From positions 186,001 to 250,000 of the forward strand of contig NZ_JBHSHD010000005.1 of assembly GCF_042652785.1 (NCBI RefSeq): a DNA stretch of 64,000 bases, in the 5' to 3' direction. Of this stretch, positions 37,588-46,147 are shown in pieces. The DNA comes from Dokdonella_A ginsengisoli (lineage in GTDB: Bacteria > Pseudomonadota > Gammaproteobacteria > Xanthomonadales > Rhodanobacteraceae). The notes below the pieces were generated by a model, which was given only the letters and a program-made list of their open reading frames with translations, did no database searches and was not told the DNA's origin. The translations under genes and the position numbers were made by a program. The number at the start of each line of letters is the position of its first letter. The first letter of the stretch is position 1.

Positions 37588-38571
37588 TCAGCGTGACCGG
37601 CGGCCGCCGTTTGCGCGCGGTCGCGTCGAAGCGGAGGTCGCGCGAGCGGCGGACCGGCGCCGTGGCACAGCGGCGGCGCGGCCGGTTCCGGCCTCCGCTT
37701 CGGCGCGGAACGCCGCCGCCTCGCTCAGCAGCCAGGTGCGGAACGCCTTGAAGCCGGCGTGTTCGAGCGAACGCTTCGGGTAGACCAGGTAATGCGCGTA
37801 GCGCGCCCGCATGCGCTCGGGAAACAGCGCGACGAGGCGTCCGCTCTCCAGCAGCGGACGCGCCATCGTCAGACGCCCGAGCGCGACGCCCATGCCTTCC
37901 AGCGCGGCGCGCTGCAGCGTCTCCGAGTCGCTGAAGGTCGCCACGTAGCGGGTCGGCTCGGTGCCGCCGAACTGCTCGAACCAGCGCGGCCACGGATCGT
38001 CCGGACACAGCAGCGGCCAGTCGCCGAGCCGGTCCAGGCGCGGTCGCTTGCGGCCGGCGAGCAGACGCGGGCTGGCCACCGGCGTCAGCCATTCTTCGAA
38101 CAGCAGCTCGGTTTCCAGTTCGCCCCAGCGGCCGGGGCCGTAGCGCAACGCGCCGTCGAAGCGGCCGTCGGCGAAGTCGACCAGCTCGATCGACGAATCG
38201 AGATTGAATTCGAATTCCGGATGGCGCGCGAAGAAGCGCGGCAGCCGCGGCACCAGCCAGCTCGAGGCCATCGACGGCAGCGCGCTGAGGCTGAGCGCGG
38301 AATCGCGCCGCGCGCACAGCGGGCGCAGGGCGGCGTCGATGGCGTCCAGGTGCGGGCCGATGCGCTGCAGCAGCAGCGCGCCCTCGGCGGTCGGCCGCAG
38401 TCCGCGCGGGCCGCGCACGAACAGGGTGCAGCCGAGCCTCTGTTCGAGCAGGCGCACCTGATGGCTCAGCGCGCTGACGGTCAGGTGCAGGCGCTCGGCC
38501 GCGCGCGTCAGGTTCTGCGTGCGCGCCGCCGTGACGAAGACTTGCAGGGCGTTCAGCGGAGCGCGTTCCAT
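37588..38571 (-). CDS. LysR-family transcriptional regulator (GcvA-like)
   Basis: A 327-residue regulator. The N-terminal winged helix-turn-helix (residues 5-62) reads LNALQVFVTAARTQNLTRAA and LHLTVSALSHQVRLLEQRLG, and the effector domain follows (LSLSALPSMASSWLVPRLPR is the GcvA-type strand). The last 30 residues are Arg/Ala-rich and look like a low-complexity tail. It diverges from the small protein and EamA genes, with 108 bp between starts, so it probably controls them; the PQQ-type gene downstream is a second possible target. Confidence 0.9.
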   Translation of the reverse strand: MERAPLNALQVFVTAARTQNLTRAAERLHLTVSALSHQVRLLEQRLGCTLFVRGPRGLRPTAEGALLLQRIGPHLDAIDAALRPLCARRDSALSLSALPSMASSWLVPRLPRFFARHPEFEFNLDSSIELVDFADGRFDGALRYGPGRWGELETELLFEEWLTPVASPRLLAGRKRPRLDRLGDWPLLCPDDPWPRWFEQFGGTEPTRYVATFSDSETLQRAALEGMGVALGRLTMARPLLESGRLVALFPERMRARYAHYLVYPKRSLEHAGFKAFRTWLLSEAAAFRAEAEAGTGRAAAVPRRRSAARATSASTRPRANGGRRSR

Positions 38572-38679
38572 GTTCGAAATCCCTCAAGCCTGGCTATCAA
38601 ACATCTCGCTACCGGAGCGGGCGAGACGGCTCTATCTTCTGGCTGAAGCGGTCACGCCGCAAGCAGAGGAGCAAACGCC

Positions 38680-38892
38680 ATGTTGAACGAATTGAACGGC
38701 ATCGTGCGCGACCTGCTGGGTCTGCACGGCTATCCGGTGGCGCCGGTCCACCCGTCCGCGCCGCCGTCGCACAAGCCCCATGCGGGCGAACCGGAAAAGG
38801 CGGCGCCGTCGCGCTCGCGTCTGGCGCGCAGGGTGCTGGTATTGGCCAAGGTCGCGCTCGGTCCTTCCGCGATGGGACACGTCCACTGGTGA
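38680..38892 (+). CDS. Small protein upstream of the EamA transporter
   Basis: A 70-residue protein beginning MLNELNGIVRDLLGLHGYPV behind a good GAGGAG site, with a proline- and histidine-rich middle (VHPSAPPSHKPHAG) and a basic C-terminal helix (SRLARRVLVLAKVALG). It matches no family I know. The Shine-Dalgarno sequence and the 13-bp distance to the EamA start argue that it is real and co-transcribed with it, both divergent from the LysR gene. Confidence 0.6.
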   Translation: MLNELNGIVRDLLGLHGYPVAPVHPSAPPSHKPHAGEPEKAAPSRSRLARRVLVLAKVALGPSAMGHVHW

Positions 38893-38905
38893 ACGGACAC
38901 GCACG

Positions 38906-39838
38906 ATGAATCTTCCCTTCCGCCAATCCCCCGCCGTCCTGCCGCTGTTCGCGGCGGGGCTGGCGCTGGTGTTCTGGTCGTCGGCGTTCGCTGCGATCGC
39001 CTACGGCCTGCGCGCGTTCTCGCCGGCGGAGCTGTCCCTGCTGCGTTTCGGCATCGCCTCGGCCGTGCTGGCGATTCCGGTCGCGCTCGGCGCGATCCGC
39101 CTGCCGCCGCGGCGCGACTGGCCCGCCGTGGCGGTGCTCGCGCTGATCGGCATGACGGTGTATCAGCTGAGCCTGGGCTATGCCATGACGCGCATTCCGG
39201 CCGGCGCGGCGGCGGTGATCATCGCGCTGGCGCCCGGCGTCACCTCGGCGCTGGCGGCGCTGCGCCTGGGCGAGACCCTGACGGCGCGCATGGGCGTCGG
39301 CCTCGCGGTCGCCTTCGCCGGCGTGGTGCTGGTCACCCTCGGCTCCGGGCGCGAGCTGCGCTTCGAGCCGATGGCGCTGCTGGTGCTGGTCGCCGTGTTC
39401 GCCACCAGCGTGTACTTCGTCTGGCAGAAGCCGCTGCTGGCGCGCACCGACGCGCTCGGCTTCACCACCGCCAGCATCTTCGCCGCCACGCTCGGCCTGC
39501 TGCCGTTCGGCCTGCACCTGCCGGAGAAGATCGCGCTCGCCTCGACCGCGCAGCTCGTCTCGGCGGCGTATCTCGGGCTGGTGCCGACCGTGTTCGGCTA
39601 CGTGTGCTGGAACTGGGCGCTGTCGCGCGCGTCGGCCTCGACGGTGTCGAGCTTCCTCTACGTGCAGCCGCTGCTCGCCGGCCTCATCGCCTGGCTGTGG
39701 CTCGGCCAGACGCTCGGCGCGCTCGCCGTGGCCGGCGGCGCGCTGGCGATCGGCGGCGTGGTGCTGACGATCCGCGGCTCGCGCGCATCGTCGCCGCCGC
39801 CGTTGCCGCGCGACGAGCGGGCCGCCTGCGCCGGCTAA
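38906..39838 (+). CDS. EamA/DMT-family transporter
   Basis: A 310-residue inner-membrane protein of the drug/metabolite transporter group, with ten hydrophobic helices in two EamA halves. The first half shows VFWSSAFAAIAYGLRAFSPA and the second FGYVCWNWALSRASASTVSS, the two conserved repeats. The substrate (metabolite or drug export) is unknown. It starts 13 bp after the small protein and is likely controlled by the divergent LysR regulator. Confidence 0.88.
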   Translation: MNLPFRQSPAVLPLFAAGLALVFWSSAFAAIAYGLRAFSPAELSLLRFGIASAVLAIPVALGAIRLPPRRDWPAVAVLALIGMTVYQLSLGYAMTRIPAGAAAVIIALAPGVTSALAALRLGETLTARMGVGLAVAFAGVVLVTLGSGRELRFEPMALLVLVAVFATSVYFVWQKPLLARTDALGFTTASIFAATLGLLPFGLHLPEKIALASTAQLVSAAYLGLVPTVFGYVCWNWALSRASASTVSSFLYVQPLLAGLIAWLWLGQTLGALAVAGGALAIGGVVLTIRGSRASSPPPLPRDERAACAG

Positions 39839-39995
39839 GACGGCGCAGGCGGTCGCAGTCGACCCGGAACGTTGCGCCGGCACGCGTGAAGCCGATGTCT
39901 AATCGCGCGCGCGGCGGACCTGCAAGAACGTGCAGCTGGCGTCGACCCCGCCGGATCGACGATGCTGTCGCCCGGAACCTTGCGGGGACACTGCC

Positions 39996-40595
39996 TTGAC
40001 CAACATCCGGCCTTTCCACGGCTTCACTCCGCTGGTGTCCGCGCGGGCCTACGTCGATCCGGCGGCGCACGTCATCGGCAACGTCAGCGTCGGCGAGGAC
40101 AGCTCGATCTGGCCCTGCGCGGTGGTGCGCGGGGATGCGCACGCGATCCGCATCGGCGCGCGCAGCAACGTGCAGGACGGCGCGCAGCTGCACGTCACCC
40201 ACGACGCGCAGTACACGCTCGGCGGTTTCGCGCTGACGCTCGGCGACGACGTCACCATCGGCCACGGCGCCGTGCTGCACGGTTGCACGGTGCAGGAAGC
40301 CAGCCTGATCGGCATGCACGCGACGATCCTCGACGGCGCGCTGGTCAAGAAGCACAGCATCGTCGGCGCCGGTGCGGTGGTCACGCACGGCAAGATCGTC
40401 GGCACCGGCGAGCTGTGGCTGGGCAATCCGGCGCGCTGCGTGCGCATGCTCAGCAACGAGGAGATCCAGCAGATCCTCTACGCCGCGCGCCAGTACGTGA
40501 AGCTCGCCGCGCAGTACCGCGACGCGCAGGCGGCCGCTCAAAGCAGCGTTATCCGCGAACACGACCGTCACAGCGGATACGTGAAGGCGCCGTAG
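39996..40595 (+). CDS. Gamma-carbonic-anhydrase-like hexapeptide protein
   Basis: A 199-residue left-handed beta-helix protein starting at a TTG at 39996 with GGGGA upstream; no ATG or GTG fits the family start better (TNIRPFHGFTPLVSARAYVD). It has the gamma-CA signature IGNVSVGEDSSIWPCAVVRG. Metal histidines are visible in QLHVTHD and TIGHGAVLHG. Members of this YrdA group are trimeric metal proteins, and few have shown carbonic anhydrase activity. The C-terminus (REHDRHSGYVKAP) is slightly longer than usual. Confidence 0.85.
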   Translation: MTNIRPFHGFTPLVSARAYVDPAAHVIGNVSVGEDSSIWPCAVVRGDAHAIRIGARSNVQDGAQLHVTHDAQYTLGGFALTLGDDVTIGHGAVLHGCTVQEASLIGMHATILDGALVKKHSIVGAGAVVTHGKIVGTGELWLGNPARCVRMLSNEEIQQILYAARQYVKLAAQYRDAQAAAQSSVIREHDRHSGYVKAP

Positions 40596-40631
40596 TCGGC
40601 CGTCAGGAAAATCCCGCGAAAGGCGATTCCG

Positions 40632-40660
40632 AAAACCACCGGGGCGTCGCGCCCCGGTGG
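40632..40660 (-). terminator. Rho-independent terminator of the 40671-41252 gene
   Basis: The 11-bp stem CCACCGGGGCG / CGCCCCGGTGG with a 3-nt loop is followed on the minus strand by TTTTC. It lies 10 bp after the stop. Confidence 0.75.
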
Positions 40661-40670
40661 CTGCGTGCGC

Positions 40671-41252
40671 TCAGGGCTTTTTCGTGAACGTCTGATTCGG
40701 GCTTTCGTACAGCGTGAAGCCGATGTCGCACGGGCCGCTGCTCGATTCGAGAGGGACCGCGAAAGTCTGCGCATAGCCGGTGAGCCAGCGGAAATACCAA
40801 TAGCTCGGCGCTTCGCATTCGATCAGAAGAGGCGGGCCGAAGCCGGAAGTGTCGTAAATGGAAATGCTGAAATTCGGAATCTTTCCGATGACGTATCCGC
40901 TGCCCGTCTCGGTGGTTCCGGTCCAGGGCAGATTCTCCGGATAGATGGCCGCGGTCGTCATGTATCCCTGCGACGGCGTCGAGCAGACGATTTCCACGTC
41001 GTTGTAGCCCACCGTGAACGAAGCGTCCGACGGGTTCAGGTTCACCTTCATGTTCATGACGCAGGCGCCCTGCAGGCTGGGCTCCCATTCGTCGTGAGAG
41101 CGGTGCGCCCACTGGATCTCGCCGGCCAGCGTGGTGAGGCCTCCGGGGGCCACCGTGTAACCTGCCGCCGACGCTTCGTTCGCCGTCGTCGCGGCTGCCG
41201 TCCAGGCCAACATCATCGCGAGTACGCTCGCGTTGAACTTGCGCTTCTGCAT
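40671..41252 (-). CDS. Exported protein of unknown function
   Basis: A 193-residue protein with a signal peptide (residues 1-29, ending ASA|AGY) and a good AAGGAG site. The mature part is beta-rich and aromatic (GYTVAPGGLTTLAGEIQWAH, APSYWYFRWLTGY) with four cysteines that could pair (GACVMN, VEIVCST, IECEAP, GPCDIG). It matches no family I know. It and its AT-rich leader look lower in GC than neighbours, a possible sign of transfer. A clear terminator follows. Confidence 0.75.
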   Translation of the reverse strand: MQKRKFNASVLAMMLAWTAAATTANEASAAGYTVAPGGLTTLAGEIQWAHRSHDEWEPSLQGACVMNMKVNLNPSDASFTVGYNDVEIVCSTPSQGYMTTAAIYPENLPWTGTTETGSGYVIGKIPNFSISIYDTSGFGPPLLIECEAPSYWYFRWLTGYAQTFAVPLESSSGPCDIGFTLYESPNQTFTKKP

Positions 41253-41317
41253 GGATGTTACTCCTTGAGTGAAAGGTATATTTTTTCTTTCTCTCTCTAC
41301 AGATATTCCATTGCCAG

Positions 41318-41343
41318 AACGGGCGTTTCGCCCGCCCGTTTTT
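41318..41343 (+). terminator. Orphan plus-strand terminator-like hairpin in an AT-rich leader
   Basis: AACGGGCG, a 7-nt loop and CGCCCGTT are followed by TTTC on the plus strand. No plus-strand gene ends just before it. It lies about 70 bp upstream of the exported-protein gene, in its leader or promoter region. Confidence 0.5.
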
Positions 41344-41447
41344 CAACCTACCACGAAAATGTTCGTTCTTTCTTACAGGTCGTGGAAAGGTGACGTATTC
41401 GGTATTTTTCGGGAGTCTGCCGAAGCGGATTTCCGGCGCGCAGGGCG

Positions 41448-42527
41448 CTAGGTCCGATCGCGCTCGATGTCGCCGAACAACTGCGATTGCGGCATGTCGT
41501 CCGCGCCGACGAAGTTCGCCAGACCGACGCCGACCAGGCGGTACAGCGTCGAGGACGGCGCGTCGACGTGGCCGCGCAGCTCCAGTGCGAGATCGGTCAG
41601 CTCCGCGGCCGAGCGCGGCGGCAGCGGCGGCGTGCGGCTGCGCGTGAGAATGCGGAATTCCTTCGTCTTCAGCTTCAGCACTACGGTGCGGCCGATGCGT
41701 TCGGTCTTGCGCGTCGCCGCCCACACCTTCGCCGCCAGCTCGCGGATCATCGGCTCGGTCGTCGACAGCGGCTGGTCGGTGGCGAAGGTGTCCTCCGCCG
41801 AGATCGACTGCGTCGGCCGGTCCGGCCTGACCTCGCCGCGGTCGATGCCGTGCGCCAGCTCGGACAGGCGCCGGCCGTAGCGGCCGAAGCGCGCTTCCAG
41901 CTCGCCGACGTCGCAGCGGCGCAGCTCGCCGACCGTGCGCAGGCCGAGCGCGGCGAGCCTTGCATCCATGACCTTGCCGACGCCGTGGATGCGCGACACC
42001 GGCAGCGGCTCGAGGAACGCCTCGACCTCGTGCGGACGGATCACGAACAGTCCGTCCGGCTTGCGCCAGTCCGAGGCGATCTTGGCGAGGAACTTCGACG
42101 GCGCGACGCCGGCCGAGGCGGTCAGCTGGGTCTCCTCGCGGATCTGCTCGCGCACGCGGCGCGCGATCGCCGTGGCCGAGGGCAGGTCGGTCTTCGGCTC
42201 GGTCACGTCGAGGTAGGCCTCGTCCAGCGACAGCGGCTCGACCAGGTCGGTGTGGCGCAGCAGGATCTCGCGCACCTGGCGCGAGACGGCGCGGTAGCGC
42301 GTGAAGTCCGGCGCGACGAACACCGCATCCGGACACAGCCGCTCCGCGCGCATCGCCGGCATCGCCGAACGCACGCCGTAGCGGCGCGCCTCGTAGCTCG
42401 CCGCGCAGACCACCGAGCGCTGGCCGCGCCAGGCGACCACGACCGGGCGTCCGCGCAGGGACGGGTCGTCGCGCTGCTCGACCGACGCGTAGAACGCGTC
42501 CATGTCGACGTGGATGATCTTGCGCAT
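41448..42527 (-). CDS. dinB: DNA polymerase IV
   Basis: A Y-family translesion polymerase of 359 residues, the normal size. The palm starts IIHVDMDAFYASVEQRDDP (metal Asp8 and Asp10), followed by LSLDEAYLDVT with the other catalytic acidic pair. GVAPSKFLAKIASDWRKPDG and VSRIHGVGKVMDARLAALG (helix-hairpin-helix) complete the polymerase core, and the little-finger domain follows. It is a single gene, and no SOS box was recognised in the 157 bp upstream. Confidence 0.96.
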   Translation of the reverse strand: MRKIIHVDMDAFYASVEQRDDPSLRGRPVVVAWRGQRSVVCAASYEARRYGVRSAMPAMRAERLCPDAVFVAPDFTRYRAVSRQVREILLRHTDLVEPLSLDEAYLDVTEPKTDLPSATAIARRVREQIREETQLTASAGVAPSKFLAKIASDWRKPDGLFVIRPHEVEAFLEPLPVSRIHGVGKVMDARLAALGLRTVGELRRCDVGELEARFGRYGRRLSELAHGIDRGEVRPDRPTQSISAEDTFATDQPLSTTEPMIRELAAKVWAATRKTERIGRTVVLKLKTKEFRILTRSRTPPLPPRSAAELTDLALELRGHVDAPSSTLYRLVGVGLANFVGADDMPQSQLFGDIERDRT

Positions 42528-42684
42528 GCGGGGGCGAGGGGGGCGATCGCCGGAATCGTACTCCGCCCGGCCGCGCGCCGGCAGGCACGGGAACGGCGTT
42601 TTCCTACGCGACGATGCGGCGATCGCGCATCGTCACTGCGCGAGCGAACGGCGACCCTGCGACATCTTCGTCCGGAGCACGATC

Positions 42685-43236
42685 ATGCGCAGTGGAGCAG
42701 CCAGGCGATTTCTGACGGTGGTGCTCAGTGGATGGCTGCTGCTCGCGGCCGCTTCCGCACAGGCCGGATCGGTCTACCGCTGCGGCGGCACGGACGGCCA
42801 CGTCGCCTACCAGGATCGCCCCTGCACCGGCGCGCAGCAGCAGACGCGGATCGAGCTGGCCACGCCGCCAGCGCCGGCCGCCTCGCCGGACTACGCCTTG
42901 ACGGCGGCCGCACGGCCGAAGTCGCCGTCGCGCGGTTCGCGCACGGCCGGTCGCGCCGGGGCACGTGGGGAGTCTTCCTCCTACGAATGCCGCGGTGCGA
43001 ACGGCGAGGTGTTCTACCGGCATTGGGCCTGTCCGAAGTCGATACCGGCGCCCGGCGCCGGCGGTCGCCGACGCAGCGGCGAGGCCTCCTCGGTCGCCGT
43101 GACGGCGGCGCCGCTGACGCGCGCGGAAGCCTGCCGGCGGCTCACCGCGGCCGGCTCGATCGGGCGCCGCGGGCGCGATCGCGACGAGAACGTGACCACC
43201 TACGAGCGCAACGCCGGCCGCGATCCGTGCCGGTGA
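42685..43236 (+). CDS. Exported DUF4124-like protein
   Basis: A 183-residue protein with a signal peptide (residues 1-30, ending AQA|GSVY). Straight after it is the DUF4124-type strand unit VYRCGGTDGHVAYQDRPC, and a second Cys-pair unit follows at about 96-115 (SSYECRGANGEVFYRHWACP), so the domain is apparently duplicated. The segments between are Pro/Ala/Arg-rich. DUF4124 proteins are usually small exported proteins of unknown role. The ATG at 42685 is the best start for the signal. Confidence 0.75.
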   Translation: MRSGAARRFLTVVLSGWLLLAAASAQAGSVYRCGGTDGHVAYQDRPCTGAQQQTRIELATPPAPAASPDYALTAAARPKSPSRGSRTAGRAGARGESSSYECRGANGEVFYRHWACPKSIPAPGAGGRRRSGEASSVAVTAAPLTRAEACRRLTAAGSIGRRGRDRDENVTTYERNAGRDPCR

Positions 43237-43358
43237 GGGGCCGGGCGCGGACGGCGCCGGGCCGTCGCGTTCGGCTTTCGGCCGAATCCGCGGGCTGTTT
43301 TGCGGATATGTAACGCGCCGGCGTTTAGGATTCCGCGGCTTTTCCGTGGAGCGTGCCG

Positions 43359-44066
43359 ATGCATCCGATTCATCGCGCCCTGGCGCTGATCCTCGCCGCC
43401 GCCTTGCCCGCCGCGTGCTCGCAGTCGACGCCGCCGGCACCGGCCGCGCCGAGCGTGCCTGCGGCGCAGACGCAGGGTCAGAAGGAACTGGGGCTGTACC
43501 GCCAGTTGCAGCAGGAAAAATCCTACGAGCTGGCCGCGCCGATCGGCGCCGAGATCGTGGCGAAATATCCGCAGAGCCAGGCCGCCAAGGAAGTCCAGGA
43601 AACGCTCGCCGACACCACTGCCAAGGCCACCGCGCTGACGACGCGACGGCGGCTGGAAAGGCTGTGGTCGTACCAGTCCGGCAAGGAGTCGGGCGGCACG
43701 CAGAACACCGCCTCGATCTACAGCGGCGATTCCACCGAGACGCGCGTGCGCCTCGTGCTGCGCCGGCATTCGGCCTGGGGCCAGAGCGTCTACCTGTTCG
43801 GCAGCGGCAAGGGATTCGAATGCGGCGCCAGCTGCAGCATCGGCCTGCGCTTCGACGAGCAGCTGGTGCAGCGCATGAAGGCGTATCTGCCGGAAACCGG
43901 CGAGCCGGCGCTGTTCATCTCGGACGACAAGGCCTTCCTCAAGCGCATCGGCGGCGCGCAGAAGATCTCGATCGATGTGGTCGAGAAGGGCAAGGGACCG
44001 CGCACCCTGGTGTTCGAGGTCGGCGGTTTCGATCCGGACAAGTTCCCGCCGCTGAAGAAGGGGTGA
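43359..44066 (+). CDS. Putative lipoprotein of unknown function
   Basis: A 235-residue protein from the ATG at 43359, with GGAG 8 bp upstream; a GTG two codons earlier is less well placed. The N-terminus MHPIHRALALILAAALPAAC ends at a lipobox-like Cys20, so it is likely a lipoprotein, although Pro at -3 is unusual. A proline-rich linker and a helical segment (KELGLYRQLQQEKSYELAAP) follow, then a beta-rich region (VRLVLRRHSAWGQSVYLFG). It is unrecognised. It ends 3 bp before the DUF1801 gene. Confidence 0.7.
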   Translation: MHPIHRALALILAAALPAACSQSTPPAPAAPSVPAAQTQGQKELGLYRQLQQEKSYELAAPIGAEIVAKYPQSQAAKEVQETLADTTAKATALTTRRRLERLWSYQSGKESGGTQNTASIYSGDSTETRVRLVLRRHSAWGQSVYLFGSGKGFECGASCSIGLRFDEQLVQRMKAYLPETGEPALFISDDKAFLKRIGGAQKISIDVVEKGKGPRTLVFEVGGFDPDKFPPLKKG

Positions 44067-44069
44067 GCG

Positions 44070-44516
44070 ATGGCACGCAGCGCCGCGACCACGGTGGACG
44101 CGTACCTGGCCGAACTGCCGCCCGAGCGGCGCGCCGTCGCCGAGCGGCTGCGCGAGCTGATCGTGGCGAATCTGCCCGCGGGCTACGTCGAGGCGATGAA
44201 CTGGGGCATGCCCAGCTACGAGGTGCCGCTGTCGCGCCATCCGGACACCTACAACGGCCAGCCGCTCGGCTACGTCGCGTTCGCGGCGCAGAAGAACGGC
44301 TACTCGCTGTACCTCATCGGCGTCAGCGTGGACGCCGACCGGGAGGCCGAGCTGCGCGAAGCCTTCGCGCGCGCCGGCAAGAAGCTCGACATGGGCAAGG
44401 CCTGCGTGCGCTTCAAGCGCCTGGACGACCTGCCGCTGCCGGCGATCGGCCGGCTGATCGCCGCGATGCCGGTGGACGACTTCATCGCCGCCTGCGAGCG
44501 CAGCCGCGGCCGCTGA
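44070..44516 (+). CDS. DUF1801 domain protein
   Basis: A 148-residue cytoplasmic protein of the DUF1801 (YdhG-like) family: TTVDAYLAELPPERRAVAER, EAMNWGMPSYEVP and NGYSLYLIGVSVD are characteristic. The family has a SufE-like alpha/beta fold and no firmly assigned function. It starts 3 bp after the lipoprotein gene and is probably co-transcribed with it. Confidence 0.85.
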   Translation: MARSAATTVDAYLAELPPERRAVAERLRELIVANLPAGYVEAMNWGMPSYEVPLSRHPDTYNGQPLGYVAFAAQKNGYSLYLIGVSVDADREAELREAFARAGKKLDMGKACVRFKRLDDLPLPAIGRLIAAMPVDDFIAACERSRGR

Positions 44517-44523
44517 GGACGAT

Positions 44524-44742
44524 TCAGATCGCGTCGGGATCGTGCGCTTCCAGGCGCACGCCGGTGGCGACGACTTCGTAGTGCCGCCTGGACAGCACGC
44601 GCAGCTCGCCGCCGTCGGCGAGGCAGACCTTGACCAGCCGTTCGATGTGCGCGTTCTCGTGGCTGGCCGGCTCGACGTAGACGTGGATTTCGTAGTCCTT
44701 TCCGTCGCTGCCGTGCGCGTGATAGAGCCGTTTCAGGACCAA
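44524..44742 (-). CDS. Small protein of unknown function
   Basis: A 72-residue protein, MVLKRLYHAHGSDGKDYEIH and on to ERLVKVCLADGGELRVLSRR, with regular strand-type composition and no signal or membrane helix. It is convergent with the DUF1801 gene (7 bp between stops). Composition and length suggest a real small gene, but no family is recognised. Confidence 0.6.
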   Translation of the reverse strand: MVLKRLYHAHGSDGKDYEIHVYVEPASHENAHIERLVKVCLADGGELRVLSRRHYEVVATGVRLEAHDPDAI

Positions 44743-44896
44743 GACGCCGCTCCGCGCTACGGATGCCCGGAGCCGATGCTAGCAAACGAGGAACGGACGA
44801 ACGATTTCACGCCCGGCGCCGGTCTGTCGGACTCGTCCTAGACTAGGCATCCCTTCATCGCGCCGTCCGGCGCATCGCTCATCGAGGAGAACGATC

Positions 44897-45433
44897 GTGA
44901 AACGCATGCTGTTGTCCCTGTTGCTGCTGCTGATCGCCGCGCCGGCGTTCGCCGCCGACACCGAGGCGGGCCCCGCCGTCGGCCAGGCCGCGCCGGAATT
45001 CCGCCTGCAGGACCAGAAAGGGGAGTGGCACACGCTGGCCGAGGAGCGCGGCAAGTGGGTCGTGCTGTACTTCTATCCGAAGGATTTCACGCCCGGCTGC
45101 ACGACCCAGGTCTGCGCTTTCCGCGACGACATCATCCAGCTGCGCAAGGCCGGCGCGGACGTCTTCGGCGTCAGCCTGGACGACGTCAAGTCGCACGCCG
45201 AGTTCGCGCAGAAGTACAAGGTGCCGTTCCGCCTGCTGTCGGACGCCGATTCGAGCGTGGCGAAGAACTACGGCGTGCTGACGGCGAAGCTCGGCGTGAA
45301 CTACGCGCGCCGCGAGACGTTCCTGATCGATCCGGAAGGCCGCATCGCCAAGCGCTACGTCGACGTCGATCCGAAGGAGAACTCCAAGCAGGTGCTGGCC
45401 GATCTCGCCGCGCTGAAGAAGCCGAAGGCCTGA
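44897..45433 (+). CDS. Exported peroxiredoxin (Bcp/PrxQ-like)
   Basis: A 178-residue thiol peroxidase of the BCP group. It reduces peroxides via peroxidatic Cys68 and resolving Cys73 (FTPGCTTQVCAFRD), the CxxxxC spacing of the Bcp subfamily. Unlike standard cytoplasmic Bcp, it begins with a Sec signal (MKRMLLSLLLLLIAAPAFAA), so it should be periplasmic. VFGVSLDDVKSHAEFAQKY and ETFLIDPEGRIAKRY are the expected downstream motifs. A reducing partner in the periplasm is not encoded nearby. It precedes a DNA glycosylase gene by 4 bp. Confidence 0.92.
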   Translation: MKRMLLSLLLLLIAAPAFAADTEAGPAVGQAAPEFRLQDQKGEWHTLAEERGKWVVLYFYPKDFTPGCTTQVCAFRDDIIQLRKAGADVFGVSLDDVKSHAEFAQKYKVPFRLLSDADSSVAKNYGVLTAKLGVNYARRETFLIDPEGRIAKRYVDVDPKENSKQVLADLAALKKPKA

Positions 45434-45437
45434 GCGC

Positions 45438-46061
45438 GTGAGTGCGTCGAAGCGCGGCGCGGCGAAAGCCGCCTCGCCGCGTGGCAACGGCGCGCAAGGC
45501 CGATCCGCCGGCGCGAGCGCGATCGTCGAGAGCTTTCCGCCGCAGGTCGGCGCCGGCTGCCGGCTGCTCCTGCTCGGCACCGCGCCGAGCGTCGCGTCGC
45601 TGGCGCAGCGCCAGTCGTACGCGCATCCGCACAACCTGTTCTGGCCGTTCATGGGCCTGCTCTACGCGGCCGGACCGGAGCTGCCCTATGCCGAGCGCAT
45701 CGCACGCCTGCACGCGCTCGGCATCGGCATCTGGGACGTGCTCGAGCGCTGCGAGCGCCCGGGCAGCCTGGACAGCGGCATCGTGCCGGCGAGCGAAGTG
45801 CCCAACGACATTCCCGGCCTGCTGCGCGCGCATCCGACCATCGCCGCGATCGCGCTGAACGGCGCCAAGGCGCAGCAGGTGTTCGCGCGGCGCATCGAGC
45901 CGGCGATCGAGGCGCGCACGCGGGCCGGGCTGGCGGTCCTGGCGCTGCCGTCGACGAGCCCGGCCAATGCGTCGATTCCGCGCGCGACCAAGTTCGAGCG
46001 CTGGCGCGAGCTGCTGCGCTGGGTGCCGGTGCCGGACCGGTCCGGCGAGCGCGTGCCTTGA
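45438..46061 (+). CDS. Hypoxanthine-DNA / uracil-DNA glycosylase family protein
   Basis: A 207-residue member of the uracil-DNA glycosylase superfamily, closest to the family 6 hypoxanthine-DNA glycosylase type. It removes deaminated bases. The active-site stretch LLLGTAPSVASLAQRQSY with HPHNLFWPF gives the GxxPS, His and Asn of that family, and LPSTSPANA is the C-terminal motif. It starts at a GTG at 45438, and the first 26 residues are a disordered Ala/Gly/Arg-rich leader. It is probably translated with the upstream peroxiredoxin. Confidence 0.82.
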   Translation: MSASKRGAAKAASPRGNGAQGRSAGASAIVESFPPQVGAGCRLLLLGTAPSVASLAQRQSYAHPHNLFWPFMGLLYAAGPELPYAERIARLHALGIGIWDVLERCERPGSLDSGIVPASEVPNDIPGLLRAHPTIAAIALNGAKAQQVFARRIEPAIEARTRAGLAVLALPSTSPANASIPRATKFERWRELLRWVPVPDRSGERVP

Positions 46062-46147
46062 CGGGATTTTCACGTCAGTTCCCCGGTCGTTCAGCTAACT
46101 TGGGACACGCTTTCGTTCCGTCCCACCACCACCAAGGAGCAACGCCG

